Shown: positions 44,253 to 54,454, counted from the stretch's first letter. The stretch is 64,000 bases of DNA from Thalassococcus sp. S3 (GCF_004216475.1 NZ_CP022304.1:1-64000), one strand, 5' to 3'. The notes: a model not told the origin generated them from the letters alone. Translations and numbers: made by a program.

Positions 44253-45247
44253 AGGCCGTAATAGGCCCTGAACCAGCTCACGAAGCGGTCGATGCCGGTC
44301 TGAAGATCGGTCTGGGGCGCATAGCCCGTCAGGGCCTGCAGCAAAGTGGCATCCGCCCAGGTGGCAGGCACGTCCCCAGGCTGCATCTGCATCATGTTGC
44401 GGATGGCCTGGCGGCCGGTGGCCTTTTCAATCGCGGCGATGAACTCCATCAATGGCACGGGCGCGGAATTGCCAATATTGACCAGCCGCCAGGGCGCCAC
44501 CGGAGACAGGCTGTCCCCCGTTATGGTGGGGCCTTCTCCGGGGATTTGGTCGACTAGCAACGACAGGGCATGAACCAGGTCGTCGACGTAGGTAAAGTCG
44601 CGCTGCATGTCCCCGTGATTGTAGATATCTATGGGCTCTCCGCTCAGGATGGCCCGCGTGAACTTGTGCGGTGCCATATCGGGCCGGCCCCAGGGTCCGT
44701 AGACCGTGAAAAAGCGAAACATCGTGATCGGCAGGTCATGCAGATGCGCGTAGACATGGGCCAGGTTCTCGGTGGCCTTTTTAGTGGCCGCGTAGAACGA
44801 CATCTGATGATCGGCCCTGTCCGTCTCGGCATAGGGCATTTCGGTCTTTGCGCCGTACGCGGACGAGCTTGAGGCAAGAAGCGTATGCGCTGGAGGATGC
44901 CAGCGCGCGGCTTCGAGCAATTCAAACGTGCCGGTCACGTTGGTATCAAGATAGACGCGCGGGTTATCGAGCGAATAGCGAACACCGGCCTGAGCGGCGA
45001 GGTGAACCACCAGATCGGGGCGATGCCGGTCAAACAGGTCCTGCAGCAGTCCGGGCGTTTCCAGCCGGCCTTCGACAAGTTCAAAGGGGCCATCGGGCAG
45101 GTTGGCCAGGCGGGCGCGTTTGAGCACCACGTCGTAATAGTCGGTCATCGCATCGACCCCGATCACCTGCCATCCGTCCCGGAGCAGACGCGCACAGCAA
45201 TGGTATCCGATAAAGCCGGCGGCGCCGGTTACGAGTGCCGTTTTCAA
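44249..45247 (-). CDS. NAD-dependent nucleotide-sugar epimerase (UDP-glucuronate epimerase-like)
   Basis: 332-residue extended SDR. KTALVTGAAGFIGYHCCARLLRDGW at the N terminus, HLAAQAGVRYSLDNPRVYLDTNVTGTFELLEAAR, and catalytic SSSAYGAKTEMPYAETDRADHQMSFYAATKKATENLAH (Ser, Tyr-x3-Lys) are typical of UDP-glucuronate 4-epimerases. The start is uncertain: a TTG at 45247 with GAGG upstream was chosen over GTGs at 45259 and 45292. It converges on the FAD monooxygenase (4-bp overlap) and diverges from the glycosyltransferase; first gene of the polysaccharide block. Confidence 0.85.
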   Translation of the reverse strand: MKTALVTGAAGFIGYHCCARLLRDGWQVIGVDAMTDYYDVVLKRARLANLPDGPFELVEGRLETPGLLQDLFDRHRPDLVVHLAAQAGVRYSLDNPRVYLDTNVTGTFELLEAARWHPPAHTLLASSSSAYGAKTEMPYAETDRADHQMSFYAATKKATENLAHVYAHLHDLPITMFRFFTVYGPWGRPDMAPHKFTRAILSGEPIDIYNHGDMQRDFTYVDDLVHALSLLVDQIPGEGPTITGDSLSPVAPWRLVNIGNSAPVPLMEFIAAIEKATGRQAIRNMMQMQPGDVPATWADATLLQALTGYAPQTDLQTGIDRFVSWFRAYYGL

Positions 45248-45354
45248 CTCATGCCTCACTTCGTCTTTTCCGAAAGACCCGGCGGATTGCACTTGCCTCC
45301 GGATCTGCTCGGAGCCTCTTGCGCGATGGAGCCGGGCGAGGCAAGAGTACGCGC

Positions 45355-46599
45355 ATGAAGATATTGTTTGTGCATCAAAATATGCCGGGCCAGTACCGGG
45401 AATTGATCAAGTGGCTTGTGGACCGGGGGGAGCATGAAATCGTGTTCCTGACCCAGCGCGAAAATGTCAAACTGGACGGGGTGAAGACCCATGTCTACCG
45501 CACCCATCATGTCCCGAAAGAGGATGCCTATGGGCTATCCAAGGTCTGGGAAGAGGCTGCGGGGATGGGATTTGGCGCTGCGATGGCCGTGCAGGAAATC
45601 GAGCGCAAGGACGGCTTTCGCCCGGATATCGTGATCGGGCATGTCGGCTGGGGAGAGCTGACCTTTTTCAAGCAGATCATGCCGGACGTGCCGATCATCG
45701 GCTTTTTCGAATATTTCTACATGCTGCATGGCGGCCCGGTGAATTTCGACCCCGAAGAGACGACATCGGAACATACGCCGTTTCTGCTGCATGCGCGCAA
45801 CGTGGTGCCGAGCCTCAACATTCAAAGCGTGGATCTGGGCCACAGCCCGACGGAATGGCAGCGCGATACCTTTCCCAAAAGCTTTCATGACAAGATCTAT
45901 GTCTGTCACGACGGGATCCGGACCGATCAGCTCAGACCCGATGCGAATGTGTCGCTGAAGCTGGGGCGCCTGCCAAAGCCATTGACCCGCGACGACGAGG
46001 TGTTCACCTATCTCGCCCGCAATATGGAGCGGACCCGGGGGTTTCATCAGATCATGAGGGCGCTGCCCAAGATCCTGGAGGCCCGACCGAACGCAAGGGT
46101 TTTGATGATCGGCGGTAACGAGACGTCATATGGCCGCAAGAGCGAGCATCCCGGCGGGTTGCGCGGAGAGATGGAGCGCGAAGTCGGCGATCGGCTCGAC
46201 TGGGACCGCGTGCATTTCCTGGGCCGCGTGCCCTACAACTTTTTCAAGAATGTCGTGCAGATCAGCCGCTGCCACATCTACCTGACCATGCCGTTTGTCC
46301 TGTCCTGGTCGCTGCTGGAGGCAATGGCGATGGAGGCGACCATCGTGTCGTCAGATGTGGCGCCGGTCCGGGAGGTCATGACCCACGGCAAGACGGGTCT
46401 TTTGGTTGATTTCTTCGATGCCGAGCAACTGGCGGATCAGGTCATTGAGGTTCTGTCCAATCAACACGCCTATGCGCATCTGGGGCCTGCCGCCCGTGAA
46501 CACGTGGTCAAGAACTACGACTTCCTGACCAAATGCCTGCCGCAGCATATTGAGCACATCAACAGCCTGGTTCCGCCCGAAAAGGCGATCCGCATCTAG
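45355..46599 (+). CDS. Glycosyltransferase family 4-type
   Basis: 414-residue GT-B glycosyltransferase. KILFVHQNMPGQYRELIKWLVDRG at the N terminus, the acceptor-domain segment GHVGWGELTFFKQIMPDVPIIGFFEYFY, then the donor domain YLARNMERTRGFHQIMRALP, RVLMIGGNETSYG and the nucleotide-sugar EX7E-like region WSLLEAMAMEATIVSSDVAPVREVM (about 325-350). Likely builds the repeat unit of an exopolysaccharide or capsule. Cytoplasmic, membrane associated. Confidence 0.85.
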   Translation: MKILFVHQNMPGQYRELIKWLVDRGEHEIVFLTQRENVKLDGVKTHVYRTHHVPKEDAYGLSKVWEEAAGMGFGAAMAVQEIERKDGFRPDIVIGHVGWGELTFFKQIMPDVPIIGFFEYFYMLHGGPVNFDPEETTSEHTPFLLHARNVVPSLNIQSVDLGHSPTEWQRDTFPKSFHDKIYVCHDGIRTDQLRPDANVSLKLGRLPKPLTRDDEVFTYLARNMERTRGFHQIMRALPKILEARPNARVLMIGGNETSYGRKSEHPGGLRGEMEREVGDRLDWDRVHFLGRVPYNFFKNVVQISRCHIYLTMPFVLSWSLLEAMAMEATIVSSDVAPVREVMTHGKTGLLVDFFDAEQLADQVIEVLSNQHAYAHLGPAAREHVVKNYDFLTKCLPQHIEHINSLVPPEKAIRI

Positions 46600-46606
46600 C
46601 GGATCA

Positions 46607-47719
46607 TCAATTGCTTGCAGTCGTCACCAGACCGAACACCGATCCGATCAGGCCAAAGACGGTACGAACATTGCTCACGGGGCTTTCGCTGACAAAGACG
46701 AGGTCCTTGCTGTTGATCTCGAACTTCCGGGCAGAGAAAAGGCCGTCTGCCGTGGTCAGATCGATCGTAAAGACAACGCGCGTTTCCCGCGGGCCGCGGA
46801 CACCGGGACTGACGGATGTGGCCGGATATTCCCGAAGCACCAAAACGCCCTTGGGGTTGCCGCGAACATCCTCCACACCGCCGACGATCGACACGGCGTC
46901 CATGGCGGAGATACGATCCTTGGTGAATGGATGAAGGGCCTCTTGTCCGGTGGCACCGAGGGAGAGGAAATAGCGTTCGTCTTCTTCCACGATGATCTGA
47001 TCGCCGCCGACAAGGCGGGTGTCAAAGGACGGATTTTCATAAAGTCGGTCGACGGAGGTGCCATAAATCTGCGCGCCACGGATCAGGCGGATTTGCGGAT
47101 TGTCCATGGTCGGCGATACGCCGCCCCCGGCGGCCAGCAAGGCAAGTACGGTATAGTTCCGATCCGGCATCGGGTATTCGCCGGGTTGGTTCACACCGCC
47201 CACGAGGTCGACGGAATTGGAGCGGCCGGCAACCAGGCTCAACTGAACCTGCGCGGACGGGACGATAACCTCAAGATCGCGCTGAATGGATTCGCGGGCG
47301 CTTTCAGGCGTCCGTCCCGACACGTTGACGTTGCCGAGATAGGGTACAAAGACAGTCCCGTTCGGAGAGACGCGCACACCGTTCAGATCAACCGAAAGCT
47401 GCTCGGTGCTGGTCAGGAGGGAGCTTTCGTTGCTGTCCCAGACCTTCATGTCCAATGTGTCGCCGGCCCGGATCAGTTGGCTTGATGCGCCCCGGCTGCT
47501 TGGGATCCAGCTTAGATGCCGCTCTTCCACACGCGGCCATTGTGACAGGGTCGGTAGGAAAGCGCGGGTGACTGGGTAGACAGCGAAATCGGCGTCCGGC
47601 CTATCGGCGCTTCCGATGATCTCGTTCGTGACCGCCGCACCGCGTGGCAGGTTTCCGCAAGCGGTGAGACCGATCGACGTGGCCAGGACCAGAAATAGCT
47701 TTGTTAGGAAATGATACAT
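46607..47719 (-). CDS. Polysaccharide export lipoprotein (Wza-like)
   Basis: 370-residue outer-membrane export protein. Lipoprotein signal MYHFLTKLFLVLATSIGLTACG (lipobox LTAC). Poly_export domain begins around IRAGDTLDMKVWDSNESSLL, then SLBB-like segments (GGVNQPGEYPMPDRNYTVLALLAAGGGVSP; GGVEDVRGNPKGVLVLREYPA) and a C-terminal helix TVFGLIGSVFGLVTTA that may span the outer membrane. The ATG at 47719 starts the signal; the longer frame is unlikely. No Wzc-type kinase gene is adjacent. Confidence 0.88.
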   Translation of the reverse strand: MYHFLTKLFLVLATSIGLTACGNLPRGAAVTNEIIGSADRPDADFAVYPVTRAFLPTLSQWPRVEERHLSWIPSSRGASSQLIRAGDTLDMKVWDSNESSLLTSTEQLSVDLNGVRVSPNGTVFVPYLGNVNVSGRTPESARESIQRDLEVIVPSAQVQLSLVAGRSNSVDLVGGVNQPGEYPMPDRNYTVLALLAAGGGVSPTMDNPQIRLIRGAQIYGTSVDRLYENPSFDTRLVGGDQIIVEEDERYFLSLGATGQEALHPFTKDRISAMDAVSIVGGVEDVRGNPKGVLVLREYPATSVSPGVRGPRETRVVFTIDLTTADGLFSARKFEINSKDLVFVSESPVSNVRTVFGLIGSVFGLVTTASN

Positions 47720-47832
47720 GTGACGCTGCCCCTTTTGTCTTGTTTTTGCGCAATCGACCGTGATCCGTCTTTCCGCGCGCGACAAAAGCCACCCATTGGA
47801 ATTTGAATGTCGGCAAGATACTGGCTAACGCC

Positions 47833-48705
47833 ATGACGTCAACGGCTAGAACATCGAACTTTGCCGAAGGTGGGCTTCTTGTGACCGGTGGCAGCGGTGC
47901 GCTGGGGCGCATCCTGCGGCACCATTGGGACATGGTGCCGCAGATCACGTGGCAAAGCCGTACACCCGCGCCGGGTTTTCGCATATTCGACCCCCTGACC
48001 GACGAGGCGGCCTTTGCGGAAGCGGCCCAAAATGTCGCGGCGCTTTACTGCCTGTCGGGCGTGACACCCGCGTATCACCGTCGCACGGGCGCGCCCTTTT
48101 CGCTGAACGCCGATCTTGCCTGCGCTGCGATCCGGGCGGCGGAGCAGGGACAGGCACGCCGCGTCTTTCTGATGTCGAGCGCGGCTGTCTACGGGCGGGC
48201 CACCGGACGGCTGCAGGAAGAGATGCCATGCACACCGGTTTCAGACTACGGGCGCGCAAAGCTGGATATGGAAGAGGCCGCTCTGGCGCTTGGCCGGGCG
48301 CGGAACGTGCCGGTGACCATTCTGCGGATCGGGAACGTGGTTGGCGCAGATGCAATTGTCGGAGGCTGGCATGCCGATATGGCGCTGGACTGCGACGGGC
48401 AGGGAAATACGCCACGTCGCAGTTATATCGGGCCCGCCGGCCTTTCCCGCGCCTTGGCCGGTCTTGCACAGGAAAAGGATCTGCCGGATTGCATCAACAT
48501 CGCGGCGGGGGCGCCGGTGGCAATGGGTGCGCTTTTGGACGAAGCGGGTCTGCCCTGGACCTCCAGAACACCCGGAGCGGACGTGATCTGGACCGTCTCG
48601 CTTGAGACCGTACGCCTTGAAAAGCATGTCCGATTTACGCCAGAAGAGCGCAGTCTGACGGGGATGGTGCAAGAGTGGCGTAGAATGGAGGGCGGGAAGA
48701 AATGA
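47833..48705 (+). CDS. NAD-dependent epimerase/dehydratase family protein
   Basis: 290-residue extended SDR with GGLLVTGGSGALGRIL (about 12-27), SSAAVYGRATGRLQEEMPCTPVSDYGRAKLDMEEAAL (catalytic Ser, Tyr-x3-Lys) and ILRIGNVVGADAIVGGW. Shorter than typical nucleotide-sugar epimerases. Substrate unknown; operon with the sugar transferase (ATGA overlap) suggests synthesis of the first sugar. An in-frame ATG at 47803 is an alternative start. Confidence 0.78.
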   Translation: MTSTARTSNFAEGGLLVTGGSGALGRILRHHWDMVPQITWQSRTPAPGFRIFDPLTDEAAFAEAAQNVAALYCLSGVTPAYHRRTGAPFSLNADLACAAIRAAEQGQARRVFLMSSAAVYGRATGRLQEEMPCTPVSDYGRAKLDMEEAALALGRARNVPVTILRIGNVVGADAIVGGWHADMALDCDGQGNTPRRSYIGPAGLSRALAGLAQEKDLPDCINIAAGAPVAMGALLDEAGLPWTSRTPGADVIWTVSLETVRLEKHVRFTPEERSLTGMVQEWRRMEGGKK

Positions 48706-49319
48706 CCTGGCGCAAACGGATATTCGACCTTTTCTTTGCAAGCCTTCTTGTCATCATACTGGCGCCGGTGCTGATCGGTCTGATCATTTATCTTCTCGTA
48801 AAGGAGGGGCGCCCCCTGTTTTACGTGGCAGAGCGGATGAAAGGACCCGATACCCCGTTCAATCTCTGGAAATTGCGGACGATGAACGTGGTCGCTGAAG
48901 ATACCGGCGTATCGGGCGGGGACAAATCAAGCCGCGTGACCCGCACGGGTGCCTGGCTGCGCCGCAAAAGGCTGGATGAATTTCCCCAGCTTTGGAACAT
49001 CCTGCGCGGAGACCTGAGTTTTGTCGGCCCGCGCCCCCCCTTGCGCCAATATGTCGAGCAGTTTCCCGAGCTTTATTCCGAGGTGCTTAAGTCCCGGCCG
49101 GGTGTGACCGGTCTTGCCACGATCGTCTATCACAAGCATGAAGAGGCGTTGTTGTCGCGCTGCGCGACATCGCAGGAAACGGATGACATCTATTCGCGGA
49201 TCTGCGTTCCCCGGAAAGCGCGGCTGGACCTGATCTATCAGCGCAATCAGAATACATGCTATGACTTCGATCTTGTGTTTCAGACAATCGGAAACCTGTT
49301 CACACGCGATCGGCGCTAG
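48702..49319 (+). CDS. Initiating sugar-phosphate transferase (ExoY/WcaJ type)
   Basis: 205-residue bacterial sugar transferase that puts the first sugar-phosphate on undecaprenyl phosphate. One membrane hairpin (FDLFFASLLVIILAPVLIGLIIYLLV) then the family blocks PLFYVAERMKGPDTPFNLWKLRTMN, RVTRTGAWLRRKRLDEFPQLWNILRGDLSFVGPRPPL and KSRPGVTGLATI. Short form without the CapD-like N-terminal spans. The 215-bp gap after it holds no gene and probably the promoter of the CapD-type gene. Confidence 0.93.
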   Translation: MTWRKRIFDLFFASLLVIILAPVLIGLIIYLLVKEGRPLFYVAERMKGPDTPFNLWKLRTMNVVAEDTGVSGGDKSSRVTRTGAWLRRKRLDEFPQLWNILRGDLSFVGPRPPLRQYVEQFPELYSEVLKSRPGVTGLATIVYHKHEEALLSRCATSQETDDIYSRICVPRKARLDLIYQRNQNTCYDFDLVFQTIGNLFTRDRR

Positions 49320-49534
49320 GCGAACCGCATTTAAAACCCTCTGGTGTCAATATCTGGAACCTCTATAGGCGGTATTTTGCCAATTCCGGGATTGCGATTT
49401 TTCGACTTGCTTTCTTACTGATGTTTTCTGTGCTAAATCGCCTATGATTTGGCCATTTGCCGACCTTTTTGGCACTACGCTGCGGGTTAGCGTCATAAGG
49501 CCGACATTAATTGTGCTGATATAATGATAGTGCG

Positions 49535-51460
49535 GTGGGCGAGCCGCTGGTTTTCGGAGTGGGACAGAATTTGCTGCTCAATTTTGTAAAGTCGCTGACG
49601 CGATCTCAAAAGCGCGCGATTATGCTGGGTTTCGATCTGGCGTTGGTGCCTCTGGCGCTTCTTTTCACCTTTGCAATTCAACCCGGACTGGGCGGTATGA
49701 CCGACGCTGCGTTCGAGTATGCGTTCGTTCTGCCTTACCTGATGGTGATCGCGGCCGGTCTGTCATTCTGGTTGGGCATTTGTTCGGTTCAGTTGAACGC
49801 CTATGACGGCAGCGCCGTAGGCATGACAGCGATCTTTGCTTGCGCGCTTTCGGGCTTTTCCTTTCTGCTGTCGAGCCTCGCGAGCCTCACGCTCGATCCA
49901 TCGACACACGTCATATTCGGCATCAGCTTCTTTGTGTTCTCAGCGGTCAGCCGCGCCGTCCTGTTGCAGGTTGTGCTGGCCATCTACCGCAGATCGTCGC
50001 CACATTGCCGCGTACTTATCTATGGCGCCGGAACGACCGGCACGCAGCTTGTGTCGGCCTTTCGCGCACATGAGACGATCACGCCGGTGGCTTTTGTCGA
50101 CGACAACTCCGCATTGCAGGGTTTGGATGTGGCAGGCCTGCCCGTCTATACCCCGGTGCGAATCGCTGAGATTGTGAAAGACAAAAAGATCGACAGGGTG
50201 CTGCTGGCCGTGCCGTCGCTGAGCCACCCCAAACAGGCCCAGATTGCACGTCGCTTGCAGAAGATGGGCCTTGAAGTTCAGACGATCCCGTCATTCTCGC
50301 AATTGATCGGCGAAGAGGCCCTGATCGACAAACTGAAGCCCGTACCACCGCAGAATTTCCTGACCCGCCCCGAAGTGGCGGCAACGCTGGGCGAGGGCAG
50401 CGAGTGCTATCTGGACAAGGTGGTGCTGATCTCGGGCGCCGGGGGGACGATCGGGTCGGAACTGAGCCGACAGGTGCTGGATTGCCGGCCCCGCAAGATC
50501 GTTCTTTATGAGTTGAGCGAACTGGCCCTTTACACTGTCGATATGGAACTGCGCCAAATGGCGAAGGGGATGGATGTCGAAATCGTCCCGGTCCTGGGCT
50601 CCGTAACAGATCCCCGACAGGTTCGGCAGGTGTTTGCGGATCATAGCATTCAGGTGGTTCTGCACGCCGCGGCCTATAAGCATGTGCCGCTGGTCGAATC
50701 GAATCCTTTGGCCGGACTGGCCAACAACGTGTTCGGCACACAAACCCTGGCGAAAGAGGCCGCAGATGCCGGTGTCGAGCGAATCATCCTGGTTTCCTCG
50801 GACAAGGCAGTGCGCCCCACAAATGTCATGGGCGCGTCCAAACGCCTGGCCGAGCTGGTGATCCAGGACTTAGCCACGCGGGTGCCGAAAGGCGAGGGGC
50901 CGATCTATACGATTGTCCGCTTTGGCAACGTGCTTGGATCCTCCGGATCGGTCGTGCCGCTTTTTCAAGAGCAATTGCGGCGGGGTGGGCCGATTACGGT
51001 GACGCATCCCGATGTCACACGGTACTTCATGACGGTGCCGGAAGCCGTGAAACTCGTCCTCAAGGCCGGAGCCATGGCCGAGGGAGGCGAGATTTTCGTG
51101 CTCGATATGGGCAAACCGGTGTCGATTATGCAGCTGGCCCGGCAGGTTATCGAGAGCGCGGGATATTCCGTCAGGGACACCGCCAACCCCGATGGCGATA
51201 TCGAAATCACCATCACCGGGCTCAGGCCCGGCGAGAAGATGAGCGAAGAGCTGACCTATTCCGGCAACCTGATCGGAACCCGCCACTCCAAGGTCTTCGC
51301 CGCTCAGGAAGGCCGTCTGTCGGAGATCGAAATCGCGTCGGTTCTTCGCGCCTTGCGCCATGCGCTTGCCGCGAGCGACAAGAAGGCTGCGATCGATGTC
51401 GTCACGCGTTGGGTAGAGGGATATCATCCCCAGGTCCCGGCAGGACGCAAGACCTCCTGA
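49535..51460 (+). CDS. CapD/WbpM-type nucleoside-diphosphate-sugar epimerase/dehydratase
   Basis: 641-residue polytopic enzyme of the CapD/FlmA-WbpM group. Four N-terminal spans (about 25-135), a first CoA/Rossmann-like domain (CRVLIYGAGTTGTQLVSAFRAHETITPVAFVDDN), then the SDR domain KVVLISGAGGTIGSELSRQVL (about 296), HAAAYKHVPLVESNPLAGLANNV, SSDKAVRPTNVMGASKRLAE and GEIFVLDMGKPVSIMQLARQVI. Converts UDP-GlcNAc-type sugars for polysaccharide synthesis. Start uncertain: GTG at 49535 used, GTG 49559 possible. Confidence 0.9.
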   Translation: MGEPLVFGVGQNLLLNFVKSLTRSQKRAIMLGFDLALVPLALLFTFAIQPGLGGMTDAAFEYAFVLPYLMVIAAGLSFWLGICSVQLNAYDGSAVGMTAIFACALSGFSFLLSSLASLTLDPSTHVIFGISFFVFSAVSRAVLLQVVLAIYRRSSPHCRVLIYGAGTTGTQLVSAFRAHETITPVAFVDDNSALQGLDVAGLPVYTPVRIAEIVKDKKIDRVLLAVPSLSHPKQAQIARRLQKMGLEVQTIPSFSQLIGEEALIDKLKPVPPQNFLTRPEVAATLGEGSECYLDKVVLISGAGGTIGSELSRQVLDCRPRKIVLYELSELALYTVDMELRQMAKGMDVEIVPVLGSVTDPRQVRQVFADHSIQVVLHAAAYKHVPLVESNPLAGLANNVFGTQTLAKEAADAGVERIILVSSDKAVRPTNVMGASKRLAELVIQDLATRVPKGEGPIYTIVRFGNVLGSSGSVVPLFQEQLRRGGPITVTHPDVTRYFMTVPEAVKLVLKAGAMAEGGEIFVLDMGKPVSIMQLARQVIESAGYSVRDTANPDGDIEITITGLRPGEKMSEELTYSGNLIGTRHSKVFAAQEGRLSEIEIASVLRALRHALAASDKKAAIDVVTRWVEGYHPQVPAGRKTS

Positions 51461-51581
51461 ACGCGCCGCTTTATGTGGCTGGGAAGCCGCGTTTACGCAA
51501 GGTAGCGCTGACATCGGGTATTTGACCTTGCAGCGCCGCAAGGGAGCGTGATCTAAACCGTTTTGGGATGAATAAACTGGG

Positions 51582-53774
51582 ATGGGTAAGACAGTGTTGC
51601 GACTGAAACAAAGACTTCGGGCCGCGCTTTTACTCCCCTCCATTTTGCTCCCGGCGATGGCCACGGCCCAAACCGCCGAGGACGCGCCAAGTTTCAAACC
51701 GCTTCCACCACCCACGTTGAACTTCTACGGTGCGCCCGGTCTGATTGACATGCCCTCGGGCGAGGCAAGCCCGGAGGGTCAGTTCACGGCCACCGTGTCT
51801 TACTTTGGCGGGACCATCCGCAACACGCTCAGCTTTCAGGCGACACCGCGCATTTCGGCCAGCTTTCGTTATATCGGGATCCAGAACTGGAACTCCGACG
51901 GCTTTGACACCTACTACGACCGCAGCTTTGACGTTCGTTTCCTCCTGTTCCGGGAAACGCGGCGTTGGCCCGCCATCACCCTTGGCTTGCAGGACTTTGT
52001 GGGCACGGGCATCTATGGCGGCGAATACATCGCGGCCACCAAGACCTTTCAGGATGCAAGCGCTGGCAGTTTTCGCCTGCCGGGTCGGCTGAAGATCACA
52101 GCTGGTATCGGGTGGGGGCGTCTGGGCACCTCCGGCAGTATCGGATCGATCTTCGGGGATGAGCGCCCGCGCTTTGACGCCTCGCAAAGCCTGGGCGGCG
52201 AGCCCGCCTATGACGCGTGGTTCCGCGGGCCGGCCGCGCCGTTTGCGGGGATTGAATGGGCGCCAAACGATCGCTGGGGCTTCAAGGTCGAATATTCGTC
52301 CGACGCCTACGAGCCCGAGACGGTGCAGCGCAACGTGTTCGAGCGTAAGTCCGATTTCAACTTTGGCGTGGAGTATCAGTATTCCGAGCGTCTGAGGATC
52401 GGCGCGTATTACCTATACGGGTCCGAAGTCGGGATCATGGCGAATTTCCAGCTGAACCCGAAGGATCCTGTCACCCCGCTTCAGGTCGCAGCGCCGGATC
52501 CGGTTCTGATACGTCCGTCCCGTCGGGCCAATCCACAGGCCTGGTCAACGGATTGGGCGCAAAGCGCGGCGGCCCCCACCACGGTTCGGGACGCGCTTGC
52601 GCCGGAACTGCTGGAGCAAGGTCTGATACTGGAAGCCGTCGATGTGCAGGCCACGTCGGTCGAGCTGCGGTTCCGCAATACGCGCTACCTTTCGATGTCA
52701 AATGCAGTTGGGCGCGCGGCGCGCACCTTGGCAAACATCATGCCGCCATCGGTCGAGACATTCCGGATCGTTCCCGTGAATGGCGGCCTGGCGCTGTCGA
52801 CAGTCACCATCCGGCGGTCTGATCTGGAGGCTCTGGAATATGACGCAGACGCCTCCGATGCGATTGCCGCTGTCACAGGTGTCACCGATGCGGGCCGCCT
52901 GCCACGAACGGCCGCCTTGGCAACCGACCCCTATCCTGAATTCAATTGGTCGATCGGACCCTATTTCAGGCCGTCCTATTTCGACCCCTCCAACCCGGTC
53001 CGTTTCGATCTGGGGATCGAGGCATCCGCCTCTTACCGCTTTGCGCGCGGCTGGGTGATCGGCGGACGGATCTCACACCGCCTGGCAGGCAACGTGGATG
53101 GCGGGCGCGAATCCAACTCGGTGCTGCCCAGGGTCAGAACGGATGGCGTGCTTTATGCCCGCGGGGCGGATACCACGCTGGATCAGCTCTACATCTCAAA
53201 GCAATGGAAGCCGCGCCATAACCTCTATGCCCGTGTATCGGCAGGGTATTTCGAAAACGTGTTCGGCGGTATATCGGGCGAGCTTTTGTGGAAACCGGCC
53301 TCAAGCTCCCTGGGGATCGGGATCGAGGCGAACTATGTCAAACAGCGCGATTTTGATCAGCGCTTTGGTTTCCGTGACTACTCCGTCGCGACAGGTCACG
53401 TGTCAGCCTACTATGATTTCGGAGGCGGATATCACGGCCAGATCGATGTCGGTCGATACCTGGCCGGTGACATCGGCGCCACGTTCACGCTCGACCGTCA
53501 GTTCGACAACGGTTGGCGGGTTGGAGGCTTCTTCACCCTCACCGATGTGTCATCAGAGGAGTTCGGCGAGGGCTCGTTCGACAAGGGCATTCGCTTCTCG
53601 CTGCCTGTAAATTGGTTCATCGGCACCGAATCGCGGCGCCGGGTCAGCACGACGGTCCGTCCGATCCAACGGGATGGTGGCGCGCGCCTGTTCGTGCCGG
53701 GTCGTCTTTACGAACAGGTTCGGGAAGGGCATTTCGATGCGCTGGACGGCCAGTCTGCGAGGTTCTGGGAATGA
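51582..53774 (+). CDS. yjbH: YjbH-like outer-membrane exopolysaccharide protein
   Basis: 730-residue YjbH/GfcD-family protein (DUF940). Signal peptide to about residue 30 (LLLPSILLPAMATAQT). Beta-rich repeats (NFYGAPGLIDMPSGEASPEGQFTATVSYFGG; FGVEYQYSERLRIGAYYLYGSEVGIMANFQLNP; YYDFGGGYHGQIDVGRYLAGDIGATFTLDRQFDNGW) indicate an outer-membrane beta barrel, possibly two. The stop overlaps the yjbF-like start (ATGA). The order yjbH-yjbF-yjbE is reversed relative to the E. coli yjbEFGH operon. Confidence 0.85.
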   Translation: MGKTVLRLKQRLRAALLLPSILLPAMATAQTAEDAPSFKPLPPPTLNFYGAPGLIDMPSGEASPEGQFTATVSYFGGTIRNTLSFQATPRISASFRYIGIQNWNSDGFDTYYDRSFDVRFLLFRETRRWPAITLGLQDFVGTGIYGGEYIAATKTFQDASAGSFRLPGRLKITAGIGWGRLGTSGSIGSIFGDERPRFDASQSLGGEPAYDAWFRGPAAPFAGIEWAPNDRWGFKVEYSSDAYEPETVQRNVFERKSDFNFGVEYQYSERLRIGAYYLYGSEVGIMANFQLNPKDPVTPLQVAAPDPVLIRPSRRANPQAWSTDWAQSAAAPTTVRDALAPELLEQGLILEAVDVQATSVELRFRNTRYLSMSNAVGRAARTLANIMPPSVETFRIVPVNGGLALSTVTIRRSDLEALEYDADASDAIAAVTGVTDAGRLPRTAALATDPYPEFNWSIGPYFRPSYFDPSNPVRFDLGIEASASYRFARGWVIGGRISHRLAGNVDGGRESNSVLPRVRTDGVLYARGADTTLDQLYISKQWKPRHNLYARVSAGYFENVFGGISGELLWKPASSSLGIGIEANYVKQRDFDQRFGFRDYSVATGHVSAYYDFGGGYHGQIDVGRYLAGDIGATFTLDRQFDNGWRVGGFFTLTDVSSEEFGEGSFDKGIRFSLPVNWFIGTESRRRVSTTVRPIQRDGGARLFVPGRLYEQVREGHFDALDGQSARFWE

Positions 53775-54454
53775 AGCGGACATATTTGATGGCTCTGGCG
53801 GTTGCAGCTTTCGCGCTGTCCGCCTGCTCCAGCAGCGATGAGCAGGGATCGACAACGATCGCCCTGATCCAGACGCTCCAGGAGACGATTGTCACGCGAT
53901 CACGTGCCCGTCCGGCCCGTCCGGCTTTGACCCGAGACCTGATCAATCGGGTACCCGGTCCGGTTCTTGAGGTTGTTCGGGAGCAATCAGATGGCGCCCC
54001 CTCTTTCCTGTCTCCGGTGGCGCGCCGAACCGATTCTGGCGTCGGTGAAGTCGTAACCTGGACGGATTCGGCCACGGCGACGCTCACCTTCCGCTCCGAT
54101 CTGCTGATTGCGACTCGCGGTCTTGGAGGTGACATCCTGTCAAGCGAGGTGTCCCCAAGCATCGCAGCACTCAGCAACCGGTCGGGCGGGGGACAGAGAA
54201 TTCATTTTGTTCGGGCAGAGGACAACAAAAAGCGCCGCGTTTCTTTTGCATGTACGGTCGCCGATCAAGGACCCGAAACACTAAATATTGTGGGGCTTGT
54301 TGTCCAGACTCGCCATATCCGGGAGGACTGCGTCGCCCCGTCAGGCCGCATCGTCAATGATTACTGGGTAGATTCGCGTGGTGGTCCGATTTGGAAGTCT
54401 AGACAGTGGGGCGGCCCGGTCATAGGATACTTCAACATTCGACGGTTGAAATAA
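53771..54454 (+). CDS. yjbF: YjbF/GfcB-like group 4 capsule lipoprotein
   Basis: 227-residue lipoprotein. Signal MKRTYLMALAVAAFALSACSSS with lipobox LSAC. Family features WTDSATATLTFRSDLLIATRGLGGDILSSE and the C-terminal VNDYWVDSRGGPIWKSRQWGGPVIGYFNIRRLK are those of YjbF. Acts in the periplasm or outer membrane with YjbH in exopolysaccharide secretion. Coupled to yjbH. Confidence 0.87.
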   Translation: MKRTYLMALAVAAFALSACSSSDEQGSTTIALIQTLQETIVTRSRARPARPALTRDLINRVPGPVLEVVREQSDGAPSFLSPVARRTDSGVGEVVTWTDSATATLTFRSDLLIATRGLGGDILSSEVSPSIAALSNRSGGGQRIHFVRAEDNKKRRVSFACTVADQGPETLNIVGLVVQTRHIREDCVAPSGRIVNDYWVDSRGGPIWKSRQWGGPVIGYFNIRRLK